Assembly (NCBI RefSeq): GCF_963676685.1
Contig: NC_092357.1
Coordinates: 65,451,957-65,515,956 of the forward strand
Length of the DNA: 64,000 nt
From: Mytilus edulis
Taxonomy: Eukaryota; Mollusca; Bivalvia; Mytilida; Mytilidae
Direction of reading: 5' to 3'
Position 1 is the first letter of the stretch. Each line of letters opens with the position of its first letter. Shown piece after piece: positions 49,251 through 61,150 of this stretch. The notes under the pieces are model-generated. The model was not told the DNA's origin. It saw only the letters and a program-made list of their open reading frames with translations, and did not search any database. The position numbers and the translations under genes were made by a program.

Positions 49251-52094
49251 TTCCCTGTTTTAAGTTTATTGTATCAATTTAACAATTTCATGTCAGTTCG
49301 ACAAGCAGTTATCAAAAGAGTTTTACATTTATGTTGAACAAGGCTTTTTTTTAAATGTGGATGTTCTCGGGAGAATCGATGTGAACAAAATAGGTGTGTC
49401 TGTCAAAAAGCAGGTCAATTGTGTAACAGTTGATGTATGTGAACCGAACTTATCATGCAAAAATAAGTAAATTGTAGTCTTAATATCAGTTCATTTGTTT
49501 GGTAGTGACGTTGATTTTTTTCATTTGCCTTTCAAATATATGTTTTAGAACAAGTCTCTTGGTTTGCTTACTCAATGAACATTTAGGCCAAGTGTTTTGA
49601 TATTGGCATACATCTTATATTACCGTTGGACTGTTCCCCTCTATTTTTTTCTGCAGTCTTTGTCTAATCATTATCTATTCTACAACCGTATCAAGGACCC
49701 TCGCTTATGGGTATTTCCAATCTATGGGTATTTGTAATTTGTCATCATAACATAAACATTATCAAACACCATATGAAATTAAACTCACTATCTCGTATGT
49801 AAATAGAGATAAAAAGCTACCCTATAAGGACAAATTAAAATGCAGCATATATCCATTTTCGAATCAAACTCCTTTCTTCTGGTAAGTAAAGGTATTAAGT
49901 TAAAATCTGGCTGATTTGGTACAAGTTATAGGTAGGAAAACAAAAACAGGATTCAATGATACTTAATTGTTGTGAGGCTAGTTTAGACACAACCTACAGT
50001 GGTCAATATTACAAGGTTGATGTAGGTGATTTGGCATTATTGTCATAACATTTATCGCATTTTTCATTTTAAATCATAAGTATAAGAAAGAATGTGTGAC
50101 TGCCAATGAGGCAACTCTCCATCTAAGTCACAATGTATAACAAGTGAACAATTTTCGGTCAAAGCAGATGGGTCATAGTGTGGCCCCCAACATGGAGGCT
50201 TAATTTTTATCATGTTCAAGTTTGAATGTATGTAGTTTACGGACCAGTTATTATTTCCTTCTCTCATCGTGATAGTTAATCAAAAGAGAAATATTATTTG
50301 GAAAATGTTGGACTGACATGAATGTTTCATTAAACGAAGATGTCATGTAAGGTGATAGTATTTCACGTATTTGGACAACGTTTAATCGTTGTTCGTAACA
50401 TTTTGCGGTCGAGATAGCACAAATATGTTTTTATTTGTTACTTGATATCGTACATATTTTTTATTTTCGCCTAGCTCTTGACAGGACTTGTTATTTATTT
50501 TTCCATAACGATCCCATTACATCAATAAACAATATCTTATTAAGAAAACAAATAAATAAGCAACTCCAGTACTCCAATGAAAGGATGGAGAAAGAAGTAA
50601 GAATTCACTTAAACAAAATATTTGTATAAAGAACACACACACAAGTGATATTGTAGTAATAATAAATGAAACGAAAAGGAAAAGTGATCGGTTAGACTAA
50701 CCAGGTTTAATAATTAATCTACCATTTTCTACATAAGAAAATGCCTGCACCAATTCAGGAATATGACAGCTGTTTTCCACTCATTTGATGCGATTCATCT
50801 TTTGACTTTGCTACTTGAAAAGGGACTTTCCGATTTGCATTTCCCTTGGTGTTCGTTATTATTGTTATTTTCCTTTTTCCTTTATCTATGCTTTGATAAA
50901 TGTCAGGTTATTTATAACCGATAATTTCAATGAGATAGACAATATCAACAAGTACATGTAGATTAGAACATTTGAAAATTCCCGATATAAATATATTATA
51001 TGCTTTTATGTGTGTCACATTCAAATTGTACGTCATAGTGTTGTATAATACAAGATACTGGAAGTAAACAAATGCATAAATTCATAACAAAGGTTACAAC
51101 TAATCGCTAAGACACGTTACACAAATACAAGCTATATTGTTTTACATATGTGTAATGCATTATTTCATATTGAGGCGAGAAATTTGTTTTCAACATTTCC
51201 AGATCAAATACTCTGGCTAATATGAAAGTCGGTGTTTTTTCAACCAAAACCATAATAATCATATCTCGATTCTTGAAAGCACGCAAGTGCTGATGGTCGG
51301 ACACACAGACAACTTAGTTGATACCCCAAATTTGCACTATAAGAAGGTGTATAATAAATGTTAAAAGTTCATGATATGACCAAAGTTTCCCCCTTATCTT
51401 TAACCGGCTTTTATTTTGTTCCATTTGTATTTGCGGCCTTTTTTTACAATTCATAACAGAACATCAAATTGGTGTGGTCTCTTATAATATGTTTTTTTTT
51501 ATCAAGAATCTTTTATGATTTGAATGCAGTTAGTTATGCGATGATTGTCTAGGTGTAAAAAATATATACTAAGAGTCATACTAATACAGTGACGAGTTTA
51601 CTACTGGAACAGAATATGTTTAAGATCACTATACGAGAGCACATCGTGAAATCATTACTGATCTTTAAAGTATTCGGGTTTGCTCAATCTAGTATTTTTG
51701 TGGATTTCGTTCGTCTGCTTGTCTTTATTTTCCATGACCCAGGCGCGGTTGCAGCAATTTCGAACAAGGGGGAGAGTATTGACTCTAGAATCACTTTAGA
51801 AATGAAACATTGATATACAAATGATAAAAAATCGAAAAGGAAGGTCAAAGCCCTGGATCCGCCAGTTTATGCTATCGGCCTTTGTCTTAATTATCCAGTT
51901 GATATATCCTCCCTTTTTAAACATGACGGGACATTAACTTGGTGTAGTTCGTTGTAAATAATGGTTACAAGTTAGGAATATGACAGTTGTTATCCATTCG
52001 TAAGATGTGTCTGAGGTTTTGATTTTGCCATTTGATAAAGGAATTTCCGTTTTGACTTTCCATGGAGTTTAATTTTTTTGTTATTTTACTCTTG

Positions 52095-52420
52095 ATCAAC
52101 TATAATTCACCAAGGGTATAACCAGTCCAGTGGTCAGCACTTCTGTGCTGATATGAATTATCATTTATATGGTCATATACATGAATTATCTGTTTACAAA
52201 ACTTTTGAATTTTTTAAATACTAACTTCTTTTCTACCTCAGGAATAGATTACCTCAGCTGTATTTGGTAAAACCTTTAAGAATTTTGGTCCTCAATGCTC
52301 TTCAACTTACGGTACTTTATTTGACCTTTTCAACTTATTTGGATTCGACCATCACTGACAAGTCTTTAATAGACGAAACGCTCGTTAAGCGTGAGTATAA
52401 AATTTAATCCTGGTATTTAT
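52095..52420 (+). repeat. Dispersed repeat R2
   Basis: Plus-oriented copy (AGTGGTCAGCACTTCTGTGC, TCTTTAATAGACGAAACG), degraded at the CpG core. A short minus-oriented R2 end (GCCAGACGCGCGTTTACC) lies at 52550-52615. Confidence 0.75.
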
Positions 52421-52801
52421 GATTTTCATGATTTTCATGATTCGATTACCATTGCGGTGGGTTTTTTTTTATTTTTAGATAAGGTAGCTACGGTGTCTTT
52501 CTCCATCTTTGATTTTGAAATACCAGAAATAATCGTTCTAGATATTTAATCAATAAACTCATCATACTAGTAGATACCAGGATTAAATTTTGTATTAATG
52601 CCAGACGCGCGTTTACCTTAAGAGCTGTTTTGGGGGCATCTGAATTCACAGCTAGTTTTTGTAGGGCATTGTGTTGCCCACTGAAGTGTCTTGTTTTGAT
52701 CTTTGTTGTTTACCTCTACTTTTTATATGTATGTGTATGTATGTTGTGTTTCAGGATACCGATTGAAAATACCAAAAGACAAGTCTATAGAAAAACCAAC
52801 A

Positions 52802-52865
52802 ATGGACCAAAGATATATAACTGTTTTGTGTGTGTTGCTTGGTATATTGGCTACACCTGTTCAAG
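52802..52865 (+). CDS. ISG12/IFI27-like gene, exon 1 (signal peptide)
   Basis: Encodes MDQRYITVLCVLLGILATPVQ and the first base of Gly, then donor CAAG|GTAAAT. The hydrophobic run is a signal peptide or N-terminal membrane anchor. An acceptor (TTGTGTTTCAG) at 52754 suggests that this exon starts at 52755 with 47 nt of 5' UTR. Phase 1 exit matches the phase 1 entry of the last exon at 55181, giving a 177-residue protein. The longer upstream frame through the acceptor was not chosen, because it reads across the intron boundary and lacks a better ATG. Confidence 0.8.
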
Positions 52866-53550
52866 GTAAATTAAATTTAGATAAAAAAGGTCATTAATTG
52901 AAATCAAGGTGAATCATCGGGACATGATTCCCCAGGTATGTTTTTCTTATACTTTGCCAAAGTGTAGATTTTAATGATTTTTTTCAAATATATAAAAAAA
53001 AAAAAAAAAAAGTCTGGGTCACTGTTCTTTGATGCTACAAGGCATAAATTATTCATGAAAAACTTATTTTTTTCGTGGACGAAAAGAAATATATGACATG
53101 TATGAGACAGAATTTCGAAACAAAAATCAAAAGATAGGTTTTGTAATCTGGATAAGGAAAATATAAAAAAAAAAATGTCATAGAACTTGTTTTCCTTCTA
53201 GTCGTAAAAAAAGGGAAATTTCATTAACATTCTTTTATAAAACTTCTACTATCAGAGTTATCTCCCCGTAAAATGGCTAAGTTTAAAAAAAAGATTTATT
53301 CGAAGAAACAAAAAAATATTTTGTGTTTGTTAGAACAGTCTACATAAATTGGTTAAGTAAATTTTACCTGATCTAGATTAACAGTAATATACTTAAAAAA
53401 AAACTAAAATTGAAATAAATCACGAACACATTTTTTAATATAATAACAGAGACAAAATTTATATAACTGATGAGTCTTATGCAGATGAAACGCGAAAATA
53501 GACAACATTACATTACAGAACAGAGAAATACACAAATAAACAATACAATA

Positions 53551-53670
53551 ATGCATTTCGACAATCTAGTAGTTATCAAATGCACCCGGCTTATAATTTA
53601 TTACAACATGCGTGATGTATTAAATTATAAGCCGGGTACATTTGATAACTATTAGATTGTCGAAATGCAT
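53551..53670. repeat. 52-bp perfect-like inverted repeat (hairpin)
   Basis: ATGCATTTCGACAATCTAGT at 53551 is mirrored by the reverse complement starting at 53670, with two mismatches in about 50 bases and a spacer of about 13-16 bases. The right arm is part of the open reading frame of the antisense reverse transcriptase, so the left arm is an inverted copy of its end. Confidence 0.92.
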
Positions 53671-54123
53671 ATCTAAGCTTTCCGTAAGACTCTCTTTTGA
53701 TTCTGACATTATTAATAAATCATCTGCAAACATTAAACTTCCAATAACATTACTTTTGAGAGATAGCGGTTGACACTCATTTCCAAAGAATAAACTTGGT
53801 ACAGCATCTATATATATATATATGTTAAAAAGGGTAGGGCTTAAAGAATCTCCTTGCTTAACTCCTCGGTTTATATCAAAGTAGTCAAATAAACAATTGT
53901 TAATTAGCAGTGCTGACATTGTCTTAGAATACATACATTTAATCATATTAATCATCTTATTACCAACTCCTGAAGACAAAAGATTAAAGAATAAAGCTAT
54001 ACGCCACACAGAATCAAAAGCTTTGCGCAAGTCAATGAAGCATTCAATAATTTTTCTCTTACCAAGATGTATGTATTTATTTATTAAAGTTTTTCGTACA
54101 AACAAACTGTTGGTTGTCCTCAT
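53650..54123 (-). mobile_element. Non-LTR reverse transcriptase fragment
   Basis: The minus strand encodes, in one open frame, INKYIHLGKRKIIECFIDLR, KAFDSVWR, GVKQGDSLSPTLFNIY and the catalytic-box relative FADDLLIM. These are reverse transcriptase motifs in the right order (A box with the first Asp, B box, C box with F-A-D-D) of the non-LTR retrotransposon type. It starts at about the MRTTNSLF region (5' truncated) and ends at the foldback, so thumb and endonuclease are absent. It lies antisense in the intron of the ISG12-like gene. Confidence 0.88.
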
Positions 54124-54128
54124 TTTAG

Positions 54129-54254
54129 GTAAAATAATAATGGGCGAAGCAAATACAGCAAAGCCAGCAGAGACAGCAAACGAAAAAGGGTTGAGTTTGA
54201 TAGAACTATGGCGTTTGACTTTATCAGAGACATACAGAGAAGCTGTAAGAACAG
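54129..54254 (+). CDS. Candidate cassette exon of the ISG12/IFI27-like gene (126 nt)
   Basis: Acceptor CTCATTTTAG and donor AACAG|GTATAG enclose 126 nt that are open in phase 1 at both ends, the phase of both flanking exons. It would insert GKIIMGEANTAKPAETANEK and GLSLIELWRLTLSETYREAVRT, a charged, probably helical segment, between the signal peptide and the Ifi-6-16 domain. An ATG at 54140 could also make it an alternative first exon without signal peptide. I recognise no domain. The frame is also open upstream through the antisense reverse transcriptase, so openness alone is weak evidence; length, phase and sites together are suggestive. Confidence 0.4.
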
Positions 54255-54404
54255 GTATAGTAACTACATCCATTATTGTACATTACCAAGCTAGTATATC
54301 CTTTGGTTCTCCTTATCAGATTCTAAAGGACTATACTATTATGGGTTATCTCATTGTTCGTATTCCAAAATTAAAATAATATTATAAGTCTACATGAGCA
54401 ACAC

Positions 54405-54625
54405 GACGAGTGCCACATGTGGATCAGGATCTGCTTAATCTTCCGGAGCACTTGAGATCACCCCCAGTTTTTGGAAGGGTTCCTGTTTCTTAGTCTTTAG
54501 TTTACTATGTGTGCTATTATGATTTGTCTGTTTGTCTTTTTCATTTGTAGCCATGGCGTTGTCAGTTTATTTTCGATCTATGAATTTGACTGTCCGTCTG
54601 GTATCTTTCGCCCCTCTTTAAGACG
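54405..54625 (+). repeat. Penelope-like element tail (plus orientation)
   Basis: CTTCCGGAGCACTTGAGATC, ATGGCGTTGTCAGTTTATTT and GGTATCTTTCGCCCCTC are the reverse of the tail at 17187-17420. Confidence 0.75.
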
Positions 54626-54805
54626 TTTTAAACCAATCTCAATGTGTTTGTGTACTCTTAAAAATATTACCCAGAATGCCAATTAGATTCTGAAACGGTG
54701 AATTGTCAGACTGGTTCTCTGTCCTTTATCTGTTTGGCTCAGACAACAAAGGTATCTGTTATACCCGTATGTTGCAAAGGAGAGGACCAGCCTAGGTGAA
54801 TAGTC

Positions 54806-54890
54806 AGCACCCTTCAATCTCGCCAGTAGTTTCTTGAACAGGACTCATTGGTGCAAAGGATGCAATCCGTAGCACTGTTGTAGGAACCAG
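54806..54890 (+). pseudogene. Short remnant of an ISG12/IFI27-like domain
   Basis: CACCCTTCAATCTCGCC followed by CATTGGTGCAAAGGATGCAA and GTAGCACTGTTGTAGGA parallels CACACTTCAATCTG, CTTGGTACAAAGGTTGCAAT and TAATACTGCTAGTGGA in copy 1. The frame is broken. It appears to be a fourth, nearly erased copy. Confidence 0.45.
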
Positions 54891-55180
54891 AGACATATCA
54901 TATATTTCATATTGTATTATATATCTCTGATGAGATGTATTAGTTCAAGAATTTGTTTAGTCTTGATAAGTTGGATAGCTAGATACCTATTATGTTAGAG
55001 GTTGCTAAGGGGTCTTATGATGTGTTGTTACACTACTTTCTAGGGTAATGATCGAATATATATACTAACTCCATCCCATTATCTTTATTCATTGTATTTA
55101 AATTTTCACATGCACTTTGATATGAATTAAGATAATAGTTTCAACGGTTTTTTTAAATACTATGTATTTTTTCCCCATAG

Positions 55181-55650
55181 GTGATGTTAAGCTAAGAAAA
55201 ATAAAAGAATTGAATTGGAATGACATCAAATGCCTAACAAAGAAATATGGAGGGTCAGTAGCATTAGGGGCAGGTTCAATAGCGGCGGCACCTGTTGTGC
55301 TTGGTGCTGCTGGATTCACCGGAAGTGGCATAGCTGCTGGATCAATGGCAGCCAGAATGATGGCCTGGTCAGCGGCTGCCAATGGTGGAGGTGTGGCCGC
55401 TGGTAGTGTTGTTGCCACACTTCAATCTGCCGGGGCTGCTGGACTAAGCCTCGGTACAAAGACTGTCATTGGTACCGGTGTTGGTGGCTTATATAGTCTA
55501 CTTGTTAAAGGGTGCTCACAAAATGATGTTGAATGTCTAAAGAAACGAGATAGAACAGTTCCGCCAGGTGTTTCTTCGACGTCAGTGAGTGCACTTTCCT
55601 CGGTTAGAGTGCCACAACTGGTTAAAGACGGCAGTATGATTTCTCAATAA
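55181..55650 (+). CDS. ISG12/IFI27-like gene, last exon (Ifi-6-16 domain)
   Basis: After acceptor TTCCCCATAG, in phase 1, the exon reads [20 protein letters not shown], then the domain ([75 protein letters not shown]) and a polar Ser/Val-rich tail ending DGSMISQ. The Gly/Ala-rich hydrophobic stretches are typical of the Ifi-6-16 family, whose vertebrate members are interferon-induced mitochondrial or ER membrane proteins affecting apoptosis and antiviral defence. Role in this animal is inferred as innate immunity. Antisense poly-Ala/Pro frames are shadows. A polyadenylation signal AATAAA lies near 55790. Confidence 0.93.
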
Positions 55651-56689
55651 ACTATGCGGTATGGGCTTTGCTCATTGTTGAAGGCTGTATGCTGACCTAA
55701 AGTTATTAATTACTATTTCATTTGGTCTCTTGTGAAGAGTTGTCTCATTGGCAATCATACCACATCTTCTTTTTTATATTGTTTTTTTTAAATAAAATAC
55801 CCCGATTTAAAGGTACACACACAAAAAACAGATAAAGCAATCAAAAATTTGGCAGGAAACTATTCTCTCTAGACTTTTCATAGATCTCACACTGGTACCC
55901 TTTGTCTTTTAAAAAAATATATATAAAATATCAAGTTGAAGTATTCTAATAGATTTCTAAAAATGTCTACATTATAAAATTATTATAAAAAACAAAATAA
56001 CAAAATAACCTTAATATTAATTAATATAGGTGCCAAGTAAAGGTTCCAGAGCAACAAAGCTGAATCAATAGGTCATGCCATATATTTTAAGAATTACTTA
56101 TTGCATTTACTTTGACATTAACACTAATTAACTCATTACTTATCATGATAAACTTTGTTTTATTTCTTTTTTAAAGTTATGTTTTAAAATTATGATCGTA
56201 ATTATTCTGTTATTTAAATATGCTGTTATTGGCAAATAAAATAGTTGAGTGTTTGTGTTGTTTTATTTTGTAATAACTTAATTTTGGATATAACACATCT
56301 TCGGATAGACTTGCAGTTTTTTTACTATCAGCTCATAGACGATTATTTTGTCATGTGAACATGACTTCATCCAAGGTTTTTCATGATGAACTCCGGCTTA
56401 AAATGGAATTCAAAATTAAGTTATAAATAAGAAATGACTATATTTTTTCTGTTTTTTCAAATAACAAAAAAACAATAACACTATAAACATCTACGAGGGT
56501 TATCCAGTATGCACCACAATTTTGATGCTATTTCTTCGAATAAAAAAATATAAAAGCTATTCCTTAATAAGGGAAACTGGAAGAAGATTAGTTTATGTGT
56601 ATAGCTAACTAATACATCTACAAAATACTAAGTATTGATTTGTAATGTAGTTGCTGATGTATGAATGGGAAACATATATCTGAGACAAA

Positions 56690-56965
56690 TAGGAATCAAC
56701 AAAAGGGAGGAGAAAGATACCAGAGGGACAGTAAAACTCATTAATCGAAAATAAACTAACAATGCCATGGCTTTAAATGAAAAAGACAAACAATAGTACA
56801 CATGACACAACATAAAAAACTAAAGAATAAGCAACACGAACTCCAACAAAAACTGGGGGTGATCTCATGTGCTCTGGAAGGGTAAGCAGATCCTGCTCCA
56901 CAGATGGCAGCAGACGTGTTGCTAATGTTATAACAAATCTGGTAAATAGTCTAATACTGTGGATA
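56690..56965 (-). repeat. Penelope-like element tail
   Basis: GGTGATCTCATGTGCTCTGG, CAATGCCATGGCTTTAAATG and AATAGTCTAATACTGTGG match the tail at 17187-17450 in the same orientation. Confidence 0.75.
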
Positions 56966-57389
56966 AATCATTATTTGCTGGATATACATTTTTTATGCTG
57001 CTCTGTTTTCAATTTCTAAAATGTGTTTTGCAAACTGTTGCTTGTCTTTCGCTTGATTTCTTCATTTTATGCGATGGAATTGTCAGTTGTGAAAAGCATT
57101 ATGAGATTGAATGTCCATTCAGTACATATTTTTCTATTCTTTATTACCAAGAAGACGCTCGGATTTGTAGAAAAAAAAACAGAAAAATCCTGAGGTCTTA
57201 TGGGTCCAATGACAATGTATCCAGAATAACTTCTTTGGAGAAAAAGTATAATGGAAGATAGTTTTCAAATATAATAATCTGTTACTAAAGAGATGTCTTG
57301 ATTTTTTGGTATTTGGATAACAGTTCAAAAACACATATTCTAGTTAATAATAATATTATATAGCAATAATTTAACATAAAAGTGCAAAT

Positions 57390-57895
57390 ATTCCAAGTCA
57401 TTGAACCATGACTGAAGGCACATGGCCTAACAACCTCCATGGACATGAGATATGCCAATATTAATTCAACTGCATACCAAATTACCATTGGTCCATCACT
57501 CCTTGTTCCCCATAAACTAATGTCACAACAAACTAATACATGTAAACAAAACAAAAGTCTTTAGACCATGACTGAAGGCCTGGTGCTAAATTATCTCCAT
57601 GGAGATAAAACAATGCTTATTCAACTGTAATAAACAAATATCATTTACCTACCAATAATGGTTCCCTTAACACTGACCCTATCACAAACTAATACATGGA
57701 AACTAAGCAGAAGATTCAAAGTCAATAGACAATTACTGAGGGGCAGGGCCAACTAATCTCCATGAAAATGTGATGTGGTAATACAACTGCATTTCAAATA
57801 TCATTGATCTACCACCAGTGGTTCCCAATAAACTGACCTTATCACAAATTATTGTTGCAGGGAACAGCATACCTATGTCTGGCTTTCTGACGCCG
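57390..57895. mobile_element. Tandem-core repeat element, about three ~160-bp units
   Basis: Units share ACCATGACTGAAGGC, ATCTCCATG, ATTCAACTG, CACAAACTAATACATG and GGTTCCC. After the last unit, TACCTATGTCTGGCTTTCTG resembles the right end of the element at 60062-61150 (CCCTATGTCGAGCTTTCTGC), which suggests a shared terminal module of Helitron-like non-autonomous elements. Confidence 0.65.
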
Positions 57896-60061
57896 TCATT
57901 TCACGACAAAAAGCCTACCACTGTTGAAATAAAACAAGACATACTTCTGTGTTTTAATAGCTTAATTTATTTTTAGCTTGGGAATAGAATAAGTCCCATG
58001 ATTTTTAAGACATACAAAAACTTATATTAAAACAGTACAAATTTCACAAGAATAATTTATGTATTAGCTACTTATACACACAAGCAGGAACATAACAATC
58101 ACATGATCAACATTTAAGGTCACATGAAAAGAAAAATGATCATGTGATCAAATCTCTCACACAAATAAATAACTATCTTTTGCATTTTTTGTGGATGATA
58201 ATTCAAAATATGTCTGTGGATTTTTTAAAAATGGTGAGAAGTGGACACATCTTGGATTGGTTCAGTTTTGTTTGCAGAAGAAATCAGTATGGTACTTGGA
58301 TTTAAACAAAATGCATATTGATAAAATGTGTTACTACAACTTACTAATATTTCAATATGTTTTTTTATTTTTAAGCCATTGGATAACCAGGATACTGCAG
58401 CTATTGTGTTTTGTTGTAGTTTCATACAGTTATACAGTAATTCATCCAATTGAAAAAGATTGCATTTTATTTGAGTGAAAAATAAAGGGACTGTTTCAAA
58501 ATATTGAGCTGTTTTTCCCTATGAAAAGAATATATTGTTAAACAAATTAGAATCAGTTACAGAAGTCAAGTAACAGATCCTTTTTTTTTTTCTTCTAAGG
58601 AATATTTGTTTCCTTAATTCAAATAAATTATGATTGCATTGAATAGTATGAGTGTTACTGCTTTAAAGATCGTGAGTTTTGAAGTAAAAATAATTTACAA
58701 TTGAACTTACATTGGTTGTTAACTCATAAATAATATTTTTTCTCTTTTGACTGGTTTCCATTCTATAACAATTCAATACACAGATTTAATAACTATTTAT
58801 GACATTTGAATTTTGACTTCATTCACTGTTGTTTAGTGGACATGGTCAAAAGCACTCAAAATCAATATCTTGGAACAGTCCCTATTAATTATTTAACAAT
58901 AAGACTAATGTATAAAAAATATTGCACATCAATTTTTATCATGCTCATATTCACATATGCACACTTGAATACACAAATCACTTTTGCACACTCACCACAC
59001 ATACATTGTACACAAATAAGAAATGATCTATGTACAAAAATATTACACAGCACTTTTAAAAAGAATAGCTTTGCTACACATTAATGTTTACTTTATACAA
59101 GTATTTACTGAAATATTTACTTACATACATTAATACATGTGTAAAAACAAACAAACTTTATGAAGTAAATTTGGGGACAAAATATTTCTGAACAGTGGGG
59201 GGCATGTTAACTTGTTTTCAATAACTCAAAAATTTAAACAATTTTGTAACTGCTGTAAATAATACATTCTGGTTGCATTATTTACGAAAAAACTATAAAT
59301 TTGGTATGTCAACAATGCTTTTTCTAGATTTACCTTCATCAGCCAAGCTCACACAAATTTGAAAGCCAAGAATCTATAAATACTACAAATTTTGAAGTGT
59401 TATATGAACAAAGTGAACCTAAAAAGGCCAATGGTGTATAAATGCTAGAATCATTGAAATGTTAAATGAACGAAGTGAATCTAAAAAAGCTCAGTAAAAT
59501 TATCAAATAAATGTTAAGCTCAGATTCACACTATTTAAATTAAGCCCAGATAATGGGTATAATAAAAAGACTCTTTAAAATATTGATGTTAGAGACAGCT
59601 TTGAGAGAAAATGATTAGTTTATGTAATTCTTGAGATGAAAATATCAAAAGAAAATCAGATCCAATATCAAAACTATAATAATTTCAAATTTTTCTTTTT
59701 TTCAAGCTTACTTAGTAATTATCAAATAAGATACATATTCAAATATTAACATAAAAGTTCAAGTATTGTACTGTAAATAACAAATGTAATCTGTTTCTGT
59801 TATAAAATAAATAATATAAAAAATGTCATGGTACAAATTTCTAGAATACAATTTGAAAAGGTTGACCATTTTCTTGGTTTTTGAAGATTTTTAGAACTAC
59901 CCTGATAATTCTATGAAAATTAAACATAGGTTAAGCAAAAGTGAACAGGAAAGTCGTAATCTAGACCTTACTTTTCTCAATTACCTTAACAGGCTTATAC
60001 GACATTTTTCTGAAATAAATAAAAACTGATCACACACAACAGTTCTGTTAATATGGTAAAA

Positions 60062-61150
60062 CAAGAGTGCACACGCTGAAATGTCTCGCCTTCTATACTA
60101 ATCATTGATATTATGTTGATAGTCCTAAGTATAAAGCTAAGCTTTAATACAACTGTCACATAAACTTAACATTAACCAAGATAACTAAACAAAGACCAAT
60201 GAACCTTGAAAATGAGGTCAAGGTCAGATGAACCATGCCAGGCAGACATGTACAGCTAACAATGCTTCTATACAACATATATAGTTGACCTATTACTTAT
60301 AGTTTAAGAAAAATAGACCAAAACACAGAAACTTAACACTGTGCAATGAACCGTGAAAATGAGGTCACGGTCAAATAAAACCTGCGCGACTGACATAAAG
60401 ATCATAAAATATTTCCATACACCAAATATAGATGACCTACGGCATATAGTATTAGATAAAAAGACCAAAACTCAAAAACTTAACTTTGACCACTGAACCA
60501 TGAAAATGAGGTCAAGGTCACATGACATCTGCCCGCTAGATAGGTACACCTTACAATCATTCCATACAACAAATATAGTAGACCTATTGCATATAGTATG
60601 AGAAAAACAGACCAAAACACAAAAATTTAACTATAACCACTGAACCATGAAAATGAGGTCAAGGTCAGATGACACCTGCCAGTTGGACATGTACACCTTA
60701 CAGTCCTTCCATACACCGAATATACTAGCCCTATTGCTTGTAGTATCTGAGATATGGCCTTAACCACCAAAACTTAACCTTGTTCACTGATCCATGAAAT
60801 GAGGTCAGGGTCAAGTGAAAACTGTCTGACAGACATGAGGACCTTTCAAGGTACGCACATATCAAATATAGTTATCCTATTACTTATAATAAGAGAGAAT
60901 TCAACATTACAAAAAATCTGAACTTTTTTTTCAAGTGGTCACTGAACCATGAAAATGAGGTCAAGGACATTGGACATGTGACTGACGGAAACTTCGTAAC
61001 ATGAGGTATCTATATACAAAGTATGAAGCATCCAGGTCTTCCACCTTCTAAAATATAAAGCTTTTAAGAAGTTAGCTAACACCGCCGCCGCCGCCGCCGG
61101 ATCACTATCCCTATGTCGAGCTTTCTGCAACAAAAGTTGCAGGCTCGACA
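60062..61150. mobile_element. Helitron-like non-autonomous element with ~145-bp tandem cores
   Basis: Starts at about ACAAGAGTGCACACGCTGAA and ends in a hairpin at 61115-61149 (GTCGAG..CTGCAAC, loop AAAA, GTTGCAG..CTCGAC). Between them are about six degenerate units, each containing GAACCATGAAAATGAGGTCA and a CCTATTGC/ATAGTA segment, then a CCG triplet run. A 5' module, tandem core and 3' hairpin is the plan of Helitron-associated repeats in bivalves; the family name is inference. Confidence 0.75.
61079..61100. repeat. (CCG)n run
   Basis: Six CCG units in otherwise AT-rich DNA, inside the 3' module of the Helitron-like element. Confidence 0.9.

Larger units (their letters stand above)
47932..52754. 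other. Spacer between ISG12-like copy 2 and the intact gene
   Basis: Contains a Penelope tail scrap (48040-48095), R2 (48890-49250), R5 (50085-50175), R1-related repeats (50725-50890, 51960-52090) and R2 (52095-52420, 52550-52615). Several 60-75 codon frames show no domain. Confidence 0.5.
52866..55180. other. Intron of the ISG12/IFI27-like gene
   Basis: Contains an antisense non-LTR reverse transcriptase fragment with a foldback end (53551-54123), a candidate cassette exon (54129-54254), a Penelope tail (54405-54625) and an ISG12 remnant (54806-54890). Confidence 0.6.

Noticed and set aside
53897-54273. Plus-strand open frame across the reverse transcriptase region
   Set aside because: Up to about 54121 it is the antisense of the retroelement; only the part 54129-54254 is kept as a candidate exon.
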